Assembly: GCF_003345295.1 (NCBI RefSeq)
Contig: NZ_CP031055.1
Span: 3,162,001-3,226,000, forward strand
Length of the DNA: 64,000 nucleotides
Direction: 5' to 3'
DNA from: Vibrio splendidus
GTDB taxonomy: Bacteria > Pseudomonadota > Gammaproteobacteria > Enterobacterales > Vibrionaceae
The notes under the pieces were generated by a model. The model did no database searches, was not told the origin of the DNA, and saw nothing but the letters and a program-made list of their open reading frames with translations. Made by a program: the position numbers and the translations under genes. Position 1 is the first letter of the stretch, and each line of letters opens with the position of its first letter. This document shows positions 18,142 to 25,751 of this stretch, piece by piece.

Positions 18142-18450
18142 GGTGCCCCACTCTATTTAAGTTATATGAAATGACCGCTAATTTTACCTGTTGATAAGTC
18201 AGATCACCAGCAATTGATCACAGATCCAGTGAATAAGATCCAAGTTATTCACAATAAATAGTGCAAAACTGGATGGATCCACACATCTTGCCCCTACTTT
18301 ACTCACACAACGATCCACTTATGCCCGGATCCTTGCTAGTTATCCCCAAATCGAGAATACGATCTGGTTATGGTTAATAACATCTGGTTATTTATTCTAT
18401 TGAGCATTTTCCCAGTAACATCCAACCCTATAAATATAAGGAGTTACCAA
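18142..18450. promoter_or_regulatory. Divergent dnaA / ABC transporter control region with DnaA boxes
   Basis: Contains TTATTCACA at 18245-18253, a good DnaA box, and a weaker TTATCCCCA at 18340-18348. There are also several GATC and GGATCC sites. This fits DnaA autoregulation. Exact promoters were not resolved. Confidence 0.6.
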
Positions 18451-19200
18451 ATGAATAACTGGATTAAGGCTGCAATTGCGGCTATCGCACTCTCTGCTGC
18501 TACTGTTCAAGCCGCGACTGAAGTTAAAGTCGGCATGTCTGGTCGCTACTTCCCATTTACGTTCGTTAAACAAGACCAACTACAAGGTTTTGAAGTGGAT
18601 TTATGGGATGAGATCGGTAAACGTAATGACTATAGCGTTGAATACGTAACGGCAAACTTCTCTGGTCTGTTTGGTCTTCTTGAAACGGGTCGAATCGATA
18701 CCATTTCAAACCAAATTACAATAACGGATGCACGTAAAGCGAAATACCTATTCGCAGACCCTTACGTAGTAGACGGCGCACAAATTACCGTTCGTAAAGG
18801 TAATGACAGCATTAAAGGTATCGAAGACCTAGATGGTAAGACGGTTGCGGTAAACCTTGGCTCAAACTTTGAGCAACTGCTGCGCAGCTACGACAAAGAA
18901 GGCAAAATCAATGTCAAAACCTACGATACCGGTATTGAACATGATGTCGCTCTTGGTCGTGCCGACGCATTCGTAATGGATCGCCTATCAGCACTAGAGC
19001 TTATCAAGAAGACTGGTCTACCATTACAGCTAGCAGGACAACCATTCGAGACAATCGAAAATGCTTGGCCTTTCGTAAACAATGACAACGGTCAAAAACT
19101 GCAAGCAGAAGTAAACGAAGCATTAGCAGCAATGCGCGCAGATGGTACGCTAGAAAGTATCTCTCAGAAATGGTTTGGTGCGGACATTACTCAGAAGTAA
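18451..19200 (+). CDS. Polar amino acid ABC transporter, periplasmic binding protein
   Basis: 249 residues from the ATG at 18451, which has AAGGAGT seven bases upstream; an earlier in-frame ATG at 18370 lacks such a site. The signal peptide ends near residue 21 (TVQA-ATE). The rest is a family-3 solute-binding domain: VGMSGRYFPFTF, GFEVDLWDEIG, TDARKAKYLFADPYV, DGKTVAVNLGSN. It is closest in style to cystine/polar amino acid binders (FliY/ArtJ type); the ligand is not certain. First of three transporter genes. Confidence 0.88.
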   Translation: MNNWIKAAIAAIALSAATVQAATEVKVGMSGRYFPFTFVKQDQLQGFEVDLWDEIGKRNDYSVEYVTANFSGLFGLLETGRIDTISNQITITDARKAKYLFADPYVVDGAQITVRKGNDSIKGIEDLDGKTVAVNLGSNFEQLLRSYDKEGKINVKTYDTGIEHDVALGRADAFVMDRLSALELIKKTGLPLQLAGQPFETIENAWPFVNNDNGQKLQAEVNEALAAMRADGTLESISQKWFGADITQK

Positions 19201-19220
19201 CGACTCACTTTCCCATTTAA

Positions 19221-19254
19221 GGCCCACTGCTTTACACAGCGGTGGGCTTTTTGC
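19221..19254 (+). terminator. Intra-operon hairpin after the binding-protein gene
   Basis: GCCCACTGC and GCGGTGGGC arms (one G-T pair) are followed by TTTTTGCTTTT. It probably lets only part of the transcripts run on into the permease and ATPase genes. Confidence 0.75.
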
Positions 19255-19329
19255 TTTTGTGCACTGATTAAAAAGCCTGATATAACAGTATTTCCAAACA
19301 ATACTTCCAATAAAAATATGAGATAGATT

Positions 19330-20001
19330 ATGGGATTTGACTTTAATTACATGCTAGGTCTGTTGCCAATACTGCTGAAGTATTTAGGCACCACTATGGA
19401 GATGGCAATCTGGGGCTTATTTTTCGCCCTAATTCTATCTTTGATACTGGCGAACATTCGTGTATTCAAAATCCCAGTACTCGACCAGCTTAGCCAGCTG
19501 TATATTAGCTTCTTCCGAGGCACACCACTGCTGGTGCAACTGTTTCTTCTATACTATGGCCTACCACAAGTGTTTCCGTGGATGGTTGGACTTGATGCGT
19601 TTGGCGCCGCGGTTATCGGCTTAACCTTACACTTTGCTGCTTACATGGCTGAAAGTATTCGTGCCGCGATTATCGGTATCGATCGTAGCCAAATGGAAGC
19701 AAGCCTGTCAGTCGGTATGACAACCAGCCAAGCCATGCGTCGAGTGATCTTGCCGCAAGCGACACGTGTGGCACTGCCTTCTTTAATGAACTATTTCATA
19801 GACATGATTAAGTCGACTTCCCTTGCTTTCACCTTAGGTGTGGCAGAAATCATGGCTAAAGCTCAGATGGAAGCTTCTTCAAGTTTCCGCTTCTTCGAGG
19901 CTTTCTTAGCAGTCGCGCTGATTTACTGGGGCGTGGTGGTTATCCTCACTCGTATTCAAATTTGGGCCGAAGTGAAACTGAATAAGGCGTATGTACGATG
20001 A
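19330..20001 (+). CDS. Polar amino acid ABC transporter permease
   Basis: 223 residues with about five membrane helices. The His/Glu/Gln permease signature is present (SFFRGTPLLVQLFLLYYGLP). The EAA loop that docks to the ATPase reads GMTTSQAMRRVILPQA at about residues 137-152. It overlaps the next gene by four bases (ATGA), so the two are translated together. Confidence 0.9.
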   Translation: MGFDFNYMLGLLPILLKYLGTTMEMAIWGLFFALILSLILANIRVFKIPVLDQLSQLYISFFRGTPLLVQLFLLYYGLPQVFPWMVGLDAFGAAVIGLTLHFAAYMAESIRAAIIGIDRSQMEASLSVGMTTSQAMRRVILPQATRVALPSLMNYFIDMIKSTSLAFTLGVAEIMAKAQMEASSSFRFFEAFLAVALIYWGVVVILTRIQIWAEVKLNKAYVR

Positions 20002-20735
20002 TCAAATTACAAAATATCCACAAGCAGTTTGGTGACACCGAAGTATTGAAAGGGATCGACCTCGAAATCAAGCAAGGTGAGATAATTGTCATCATAGGTT
20101 CAAGTGGTACGGGTAAGTCTACCCTGCTGCGTTGTGTGAATTTTCTAGAGCAAGCCGATCAAGGTACGATTTCGATTGATGATATCAAGGTTGATACTCA
20201 GAAACACACTAAAGCAGAGGTGCTTGCACTGCGCCGTAAGACCGGTTTTGTGTTCCAAAACTATGCACTGTTCGCTCACCAAACGGCAAGGCAGAATATT
20301 GCCGAAGGTTTGATTACCGTTCGTGGTTGGAAAAAGCAGCAAGCTCATGAAAAAGCACAACAAATACTCGATGATATTGGCCTAGGAGAAAAAACAGATA
20401 GCTATCCAGCAGCGCTCTCTGGTGGCCAGCAGCAGCGTGTTGGTATTGGCCGTGCGATGGCTCTGCAACCAGAGCTTTTATTGTTTGATGAGCCTACTTC
20501 AGCGCTCGATCCTGAGTGGGTTGGCGAAGTGCTTAACTTAATGAAAAAACTGGCAAATCAGCATCAAACCATGCTGGTGGTTACCCATGAAATGCAGTTC
20601 GCTAGAGAGGTCGCAGACCGAGTGATCTTCATGGCTGATGGTCACATTGTCGAACAGGGATCTCCACAGGATATTTTTGGTAATCCACAGGATCCTAAAT
20701 TAAAGAAATTCTTAAATAAGGTCGGGATCGAATAA
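19998..20735 (+). CDS. Polar amino acid ABC transporter ATPase
   Basis: 245 residues, standard for the GlnQ/HisP group. Walker A is GSSGTGKST (about residues 34-42), the Q-loop is VFQNYALF, the signature is LSGGQQQR, Walker B is LLLFDEP, and the switch is VTHE. It powers uptake with the adjacent permease and binding protein. No clear terminator follows. Confidence 0.92.
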   Translation: MIKLQNIHKQFGDTEVLKGIDLEIKQGEIIVIIGSSGTGKSTLLRCVNFLEQADQGTISIDDIKVDTQKHTKAEVLALRRKTGFVFQNYALFAHQTARQNIAEGLITVRGWKKQQAHEKAQQILDDIGLGEKTDSYPAALSGGQQQRVGIGRAMALQPELLLFDEPTSALDPEWVGEVLNLMKKLANQHQTMLVVTHEMQFAREVADRVIFMADGHIVEQGSPQDIFGNPQDPKLKKFLNKVGIE

Positions 20736-20800
20736 GGATCCTTGTGATTTTAGTTATTCTACGTATAATCCCCCGACCGGAATTTTAGTTAACCCAATCA

Positions 20801-20829
20801 TTGACACTTTTTGTGACAGTGATTACAAT
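20801..20829 (+). promoter_or_regulatory. Strong sigma-70 promoter of rpmH
   Basis: TTGACA (20801-20806), a 17-base spacer, then TACAAT (20824-20829). It lies upstream of rpmH with a leader of about 105 bases. The leader begins with a GCCTCT/AGAGGC hairpin at 20832-20850. Confidence 0.78.
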
Positions 20830-20941
20830 TCCGCCTCTTTGTTGAGAGGCGTCGGTTTTCCTTTCTTATATAAAGAAGAGAAAAAATGCCCACGCCGGGT
20901 TTAACAAAAACCTAAAACTACTGATCAGTAAGGTAATTACA

Positions 20942-21076
20942 ATGAAACGCACTTTTCAACCTACAGTTCTAAAGCGTAAGCGTACTCACGGTTTCCGTGC
21001 TCGCATGGCTACTAAGAACGGTCGCGCAACAATCAATGCACGTCGTGCAAAAGGCCGTAAGCGTCTTTCTAAGTAA
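20942..21076 (+). CDS. rpmH: 50S ribosomal protein L34
   Basis: 44 residues: MKRTFQPTVLKRKRTHGFRA and onward, ending in GRKRLSK. This is the full length and near-invariant sequence of L34, a small basic protein bound to 23S rRNA. First gene of the rpmH-rnpA-yidD-yidC cluster. Confidence 0.98.
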   Translation: MKRTFQPTVLKRKRTHGFRARMATKNGRATINARRAKGRKRLSK

Positions 21077-21088
21077 TCTTTGATTATT

Positions 21089-21445
21089 TTGAATAAGCTA
21101 GCCTTCGGTCGGGAGTTACGCTTGTTAACTCCCGAACATTATCAGAATGTCTTCAAGCAAGCTCATCGAGCAGGCTCCCCTCATTTCACCATCATTGCCC
21201 GAAATAACTCTCTTTCAAATCCTCGCCTTGGATTAGCTGTTCCGAAAAAGCAGATTAAAACCGCCGTGGGTCGTAACCGATTCAAGCGTCTTACTCGTGA
21301 AAGCTTTCGTAACACTCAACACAAACTTCCTAACAAAGATTTTGTTGTAATCGCTAAGAAGAGCGCGCAAGATTTAAGCAATGAAGAAATGTTCAAGCTA
21401 CTCGACAAATTATGGCTTCGCCTGTCTCGCCCTTCGCGTGGATAG
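21089..21445 (+). CDS. rnpA: Ribonuclease P protein component
   Basis: 118 residues from a TTG at 21089, giving MNKLAFGRELRLLTP, which aligns with E. coli MVKLAFPRELRLLTP. Another in-frame TTG at 21080 is possible. No ATG is available and the ribosome site is weak, so translation is probably coupled to rpmH 12 bases upstream. The RNR motif is GRNRFKRLTRESFR. The protein helps RNase P RNA mature tRNA 5' ends. Its 3' end overlaps yidD by 34 bases. Confidence 0.93.
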   Translation: MNKLAFGRELRLLTPEHYQNVFKQAHRAGSPHFTIIARNNSLSNPRLGLAVPKKQIKTAVGRNRFKRLTRESFRNTQHKLPNKDFVVIAKKSAQDLSNEEMFKLLDKLWLRLSRPSRG

Positions 21446-21669
21446 CGCTAATACCCATCTATTTTTATAGATGGTTTATTAGTCCACTCATCGGCCCACG
21501 CTGCCGATTTACTCCAACCTGCTCTTTATATGCGATAGAAGCGTTGAAAGCTCACGGTTTTGTAAAAGGGTGTTGGTTATCAGGCAAACGTCTATTAAAA
21601 TGCCATCCTTTGAACGAAGGGGGCTTTGACCCCGTTCCACCAGTCCAAAAACAAGACAGAGATAAATAA
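21412..21669 (+). CDS. yidD: Membrane protein insertion efficiency factor YidD
   Basis: 85 residues, with the conserved core YRWFISPLIGPRCRFTPTCSLYAIEALKAHG and the typical C-terminal PLNEGGFDPVP. It is a small amphipathic membrane-associated protein that aids YidC-dependent insertion. It overlaps rnpA and ends two bases before yidC starts. Confidence 0.94.
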   Translation: MASPVSPFAWIALIPIYFYRWFISPLIGPRCRFTPTCSLYAIEALKAHGFVKGCWLSGKRLLKCHPLNEGGFDPVPPVQKQDRDK

Positions 21670-21671
21670 CG

Positions 21672-23294
21672 ATGGATTCTCAACGTAATATCCTGTTAAT
21701 CGCATTGGCTTTGGTTTCTTTCCTACTGTTCCAACAATGGAACGTAGCTCAGAACCCAGCTCCACAAGCGATTGAGCAGGCACAATCTGGCAGCACCCTA
21801 CCAGCGCCATCTTATGCAGATGACTTAGACCCAGCTCCGGGCCAACAAGTCGCTTCTGCAAAAACTATCACAGTAACAACTGATGTACTGACTCTGTCAA
21901 TTGATACGGTTGGTGGTGATGTCGTTCAAGCAAACCTAAATGATTACTCTGCTGAGTTTGATTCTGAAGATACGTTTGTTCTTCTTAAGAACGAACCTGG
22001 TCACCAATTTATCGCACAAAGCGGTCTAGTTGGCCCTCAAGGTATCGATTTAAGCAGCACTAACCGCCCTAGCTACTCGGTTTCAGCAGACAGCTTCACG
22101 CTTGCTGATGGTCAGGATGAACTACGCATCCCGATGACTTACCAAGCGAACGGCCTTGATTACACGAAAACATTCGTCCTTAAGCGTGGCAGCTACGCAA
22201 TGGATGTTGAATACGATGTAGTCAACAACTCTGGTACTAACGCGACATTCGGCATGTACGCTCACCTACGTCAAAATGTTATGGATGACGGCGGTAGCTT
22301 AACAATGCCAACTTACCGTGGTGGTGCTTACTCTACGGAAGATACGCGTTACAAAAAATACAGCTTCGACGACATGCAAGATCGCAACCTGTCTCTTAAC
22401 CTAGCAAATGGTCAAGGTTGGGCAGCGATGATTCAGCACTACTTTGCAAGTGCATGGATCCCACGCGACGAAGCAGGCAGCAACCTTTACACTCGTGTAA
22501 TCGGTAACCTTGGCGACATCGGTGTTCGTATGCCGAACAAAACCATCGCTACTGGCGACGAAGCAAGCTTTAAAGCAACGCTTTGGGTTGGTCCTAAACT
22601 TCAAGACCAAATGGCTGCTGTTGCACCGAACCTAGACCTAGTAGTTGACTACGGTTGGTTATGGTTCATTGCTAAACCACTTCATACTCTGCTTTCGTTC
22701 ATTCAAGGCATCGTTGTGAACTGGGGTCTAGCGATCATCTGTCTAACGTTTATCGTTCGTGGTGCGATGTACCCACTAACGAAAGCTCAGTACACGTCTA
22801 TGGCGAAAATGCGTATGCTTCAGCCTAAGCTGACAGCAATGCGTGAGCGTATTGGCGACGACCGTCAACGCATGAGCCAAGAAATGATGGAGCTGTACAA
22901 GAAAGAGAAAGTAAACCCACTTGGTGGCTGTTTACCTATCATCTTGCAAATGCCGATCTTCATTTCGCTATACTGGGCACTAATGGAATCTGTTGAACTG
23001 CGTCACTCACCGTTCTTCGGTTGGATTACTGACCTTTCAGCACAAGACCCATACTACATCTTGCCACTTCTGATGGGTGCTTCAATGTTCCTAATCCAGA
23101 AGATGAGCCCGACAACTGTAACGGATCCAATGCAGCAGAAGATCATGACCTTTATGCCGGTTATGTTTACATTCTTCTTCCTGTTCTTCCCTTCAGGTCT
23201 GGTTCTTTACTGGCTAGTATCGAACATCGTAACTCTGATTCAGCAAACGCTTATCTACCGCGCGCTGGAAAAGAAAGGCTTACATTCTAAGTAA
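21672..23294 (+). CDS. yidC: Membrane protein insertase YidC
   Basis: 540 residues, typical of Gram-negative YidC. There is an N-terminal anchor (QRNILLIALALVSFLLFQQW), a large periplasmic beta domain (about residues 60-320), then five helices of the Oxa1 core (IVVNWGLAIICLTFIVRGAMYPLT; NPLGGCLPIILQMPIFISLYWAL). It inserts and folds inner-membrane proteins with or without SecYEG, including Fo subunit c encoded downstream. A strong terminator follows. Confidence 0.97.
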   Translation: MDSQRNILLIALALVSFLLFQQWNVAQNPAPQAIEQAQSGSTLPAPSYADDLDPAPGQQVASAKTITVTTDVLTLSIDTVGGDVVQANLNDYSAEFDSEDTFVLLKNEPGHQFIAQSGLVGPQGIDLSSTNRPSYSVSADSFTLADGQDELRIPMTYQANGLDYTKTFVLKRGSYAMDVEYDVVNNSGTNATFGMYAHLRQNVMDDGGSLTMPTYRGGAYSTEDTRYKKYSFDDMQDRNLSLNLANGQGWAAMIQHYFASAWIPRDEAGSNLYTRVIGNLGDIGVRMPNKTIATGDEASFKATLWVGPKLQDQMAAVAPNLDLVVDYGWLWFIAKPLHTLLSFIQGIVVNWGLAIICLTFIVRGAMYPLTKAQYTSMAKMRMLQPKLTAMRERIGDDRQRMSQEMMELYKKEKVNPLGGCLPIILQMPIFISLYWALMESVELRHSPFFGWITDLSAQDPYYILPLLMGASMFLIQKMSPTTVTDPMQQKIMTFMPVMFTFFFLFFPSGLVLYWLVSNIVTLIQQTLIYRALEKKGLHSK

Positions 23295-23318
23295 GTTCGA
23301 TAATAGAAAGAGATAAAG

Positions 23319-23347
23319 AAAGGCGACCAAAAGGTCGCCTTTTTGTT
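23319..23347 (+). terminator. yidC terminator
   Basis: A perfect AAAGGCGACC stem with its complement, an AAAA loop and a T run. Confidence 0.88.
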
Positions 23348-23424
23348 TTTAGCTGATTACAATTCAGCTAATTGATTAATCGTGAACGCCCCTTTTTGGC
23401 TCTCACATGCTAGCAGGCACAACT

Positions 23425-24786
23425 ATGACTACAGATACGATTGTTGCTCAAGCGACCGCGCCCGGCCGTGGTGGCGTCGGTATTATCCGCGTTTCCGGCC
23501 CATTGGCGACTCAGGTTGCCCTAGAAGTAACAGGAAAAACACTCAAGCCTCGCTACGCTGAGTACCTACCGTTTAAATCTGACGATGGCATCGAACTCGA
23601 CCAAGGCATCGCGCTTTACTTCCCTAACCCGCACTCGTTTACCGGCGAAGACGTATTAGAGTTGCAAGGCCACGGCGGCCCAGTGGTTATGGATATGCTA
23701 ATCAAACGCATCCTAGCCATTTCAGGCGTACGTGCAGCGCGTCCAGGTGAGTTTTCAGAACGTGCCTTCTTGAACGATAAGATGGATTTAACTCAAGCCG
23801 AAGCGATTGCTGACTTAATTGATGCCAGTTCAGAAGAAGCAGCAAAATCGGCGCTTCAATCGCTACAAGGCGAATTCTCTAAACGCATTAATACGCTTGT
23901 AGATTCTCTTATTTACTTAAGAATCTACGTTGAAGCAGCGATCGATTTCCCAGAAGAAGAAATTGATTTTCTTGCTGACGGTAAAGTCAGTACTGACTTA
24001 CAGGCTATCATCGATAACCTCGAAGCTGTACGCCAAGAAGCGAATCAAGGTGCGATCATGCGTGAAGGCATGAAGGTCGTGATTGCAGGTCGCCCAAATG
24101 CCGGTAAATCGAGCCTATTGAATGCGCTGTCTGGCAAAGAATCTGCGATTGTGACCGATATTGCCGGCACCACACGTGATGTATTGCGTGAACATATCCA
24201 TATTGACGGTATGCCACTGCACATTATCGATACCGCAGGCCTGCGTGATGCCTCTGATGAAGTAGAAAAAATCGGTATTGAACGCGCTTGGGAAGAAATT
24301 GCTCAGGCAGACCGAGTTTTATTTATGGTTGATGGCACGACAACAGACGCAACAGACCCGAAAGATATCTGGCCAGATTTCGTTGATCGTCTACCAGACA
24401 ACATCGGAATGACGGTAATTCGTAATAAAGCGGATCAAACCAGTGAAGAGTTAGGCATTTGTCATGTTAACGATCCAACCCTAATTCGCTTATCAGCAAA
24501 AACAGGCCAAGGTGTCGACGCTCTGCGTAGCCATCTCAAGGATTGCATGGGCTTTGCTGGTGGTCATGAAGGTGGCTTTATGGCGCGCCGCCGCCACTTG
24601 GATGCACTAGAACGCGCATCGGAACACCTTGATATTGGGCAACAGCAGCTTGAAGGCTACATGGCCGGAGAGATATTAGCAGAAGAGCTTCGTATCACCC
24701 AACAGCACCTCAATGAGATCACAGGCGAGTTCAGTTCCGATGATCTTTTAGGTCGAATCTTCTCTTCATTCTGTATCGGTAAATAA
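23425..24786 (+). CDS. mnmE: tRNA modification GTPase MnmE
   Basis: 453 residues from the ATG at 23425 (MTTDTIVAQATAPGRGG), matching E. coli (454). An in-frame ATG at 23407 would add six unconserved residues. The N-terminal folate-binding domain is followed by a helical domain holding an inserted G domain. That domain shows GRPNAGKSS from residue 222, DIAGTTRD, DTAGLRD and NKAD. The C-terminal FCIGK supplies the essential cysteine. With MnmG (2.3 kb beyond, across oriC) it makes 5-carboxymethylaminomethyl-uridine at tRNA position 34. Confidence 0.97.
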   Translation: MTTDTIVAQATAPGRGGVGIIRVSGPLATQVALEVTGKTLKPRYAEYLPFKSDDGIELDQGIALYFPNPHSFTGEDVLELQGHGGPVVMDMLIKRILAISGVRAARPGEFSERAFLNDKMDLTQAEAIADLIDASSEEAAKSALQSLQGEFSKRINTLVDSLIYLRIYVEAAIDFPEEEIDFLADGKVSTDLQAIIDNLEAVRQEANQGAIMREGMKVVIAGRPNAGKSSLLNALSGKESAIVTDIAGTTRDVLREHIHIDGMPLHIIDTAGLRDASDEVEKIGIERAWEEIAQADRVLFMVDGTTTDATDPKDIWPDFVDRLPDNIGMTVIRNKADQTSEELGICHVNDPTLIRLSAKTGQGVDALRSHLKDCMGFAGGHEGGFMARRRHLDALERASEHLDIGQQQLEGYMAGEILAEELRITQQHLNEITGEFSSDDLLGRIFSSFCIGK

Positions 24787-24790
24787 CTAT

Positions 24791-24822
24791 AAAGGCTGGC
24801 TTACGCTGGCCTTTTCTTTTGT
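24791..24822 (+). terminator. Possible mnmE terminator
   Basis: Imperfect hairpin AAGGCTGGC-TTAC-GCTGGCCTT with a T-rich tail. Two mismatches weaken it. Confidence 0.45.
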
Positions 24823-24834
24823 AAGGACAGCTTA

Positions 24835-25269
24835 ATGATCCACATTATTACAGGCAGCACCTTAGGTGGCGCTGAATACGTTGGCGATCACCTTAACGAT
24901 CTTCTAGAGGCTCAAGGGCACGAGATAGAACTTCATAATCAGCCTGAATACAATAATATTCCTCAGCAAGGTACTTGGTTAGTGGTGACATCAACACATG
25001 GTGCGGGCGATTTTCCTGATAATATCCAACCGTTGATCAACGCATTGACTCAAGAATCTCCAGATTTAAGTGCTATTCGTTATGCTGTTATCGCACTTGG
25101 TGATTCAAGTTACGATACCTTCTGTTCTGCGGGAAAATCAGTCCACAGCCAACTGAAAAAACTCGGTGCACAGCCTATTTCAGACTGCTTTACCATCGAT
25201 GTATTGGAAACTCCGGTACCTGAGGATGCAGCTGAAGAGTGGTTTAACGATCATAGTGACCAGTTCTAG
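24835..25269 (+). CDS. mioC: Flavodoxin-like protein MioC
   Basis: 144 residues (E. coli 147). The FMN-binding flavodoxin fold shows the phosphate loop TGSTLGGAEYVGD (residues 6-18), STHGAGDFPDN and ALGDSSYDTFC. Such proteins act as small electron carriers (biotin synthase assays in E. coli). It is transcribed toward oriC; a hairpin terminator right after the gene may limit transcription into the origin. Confidence 0.93.
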   Translation: MIHIITGSTLGGAEYVGDHLNDLLEAQGHEIELHNQPEYNNIPQQGTWLVVTSTHGAGDFPDNIQPLINALTQESPDLSAIRYAVIALGDSSYDTFCSAGKSVHSQLKKLGAQPISDCFTIDVLETPVPEDAAEEWFNDHSDQF

Positions 25270-25286
25270 TCCCTCAATTTCCCCCT

Positions 25287-25310
25287 AAAGCGGCTTATGC
25301 CGCTTTTTTT
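25287..25310 (+). terminator. mioC terminator next to oriC
   Basis: AAAGCGGC-TTAT-GCCGCTTT followed by T. It stands between mioC and the first DnaA box. Confidence 0.85.
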
Positions 25311-25319
25311 GTCTCTGAA

Positions 25320-25730
25320 TATCGTGACTGTGAATAACTTTTTTGAAAAAAATTCGAAAATTAAAGCAAAAACCTCAATTTTCTCTGTGGATAAGATCAT
25401 ACATATACGGTGATTAACCTATAGTTATCCAAATAACAACTTTCAAGCCAATTCCCCCCTGTGAATAAGTAGCCATTTTGATCCCAGCTAATCCTCATCA
25501 TGATCAAAGTTAGATCACATGCTTTGATCCAAAAAAGATCCATGATCTTGTTGATCATTTTTGACTTATCCACAGACACCCTCGATCCTAATAATAGATA
25601 TAATAAAAGATCTCTATAAAGATCTTATCTATATTAATTAAAAACAGCTTTATCGAAAAATCCCAAAAACGTTTTCTCAAGCTATGAAAACAGGTAGAAT
25701 ATCGCTCCTTTTTATCAATCTAGAAAACGT
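25320..25730. other. oriC: Replication origin oriC of the large chromosome
   Basis: Lies between mioC and mnmG, as in E. coli and V. cholerae chromosome I. DnaA boxes are TGTGAATAA (25329), TGTGGATAA (25386, perfect), TTATCCAAA (25425), TGTGAATAA (25460) and TTATCCACA (25566, perfect). Eleven GATC sites lie between 25395 and 25625, targets for Dam and SeqA. The AT-rich unwinding region at about 25590-25660 holds 13-mer-like repeats starting GATCTCTATAAA (25609) and GATCTTATCTAT (25621). The layout is that of a single-origin gamma-proteobacterial oriC; function is inferred. Confidence 0.93.
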
Positions 25731-25751
25731 TTGAATACCCGAGGTCGGTTC

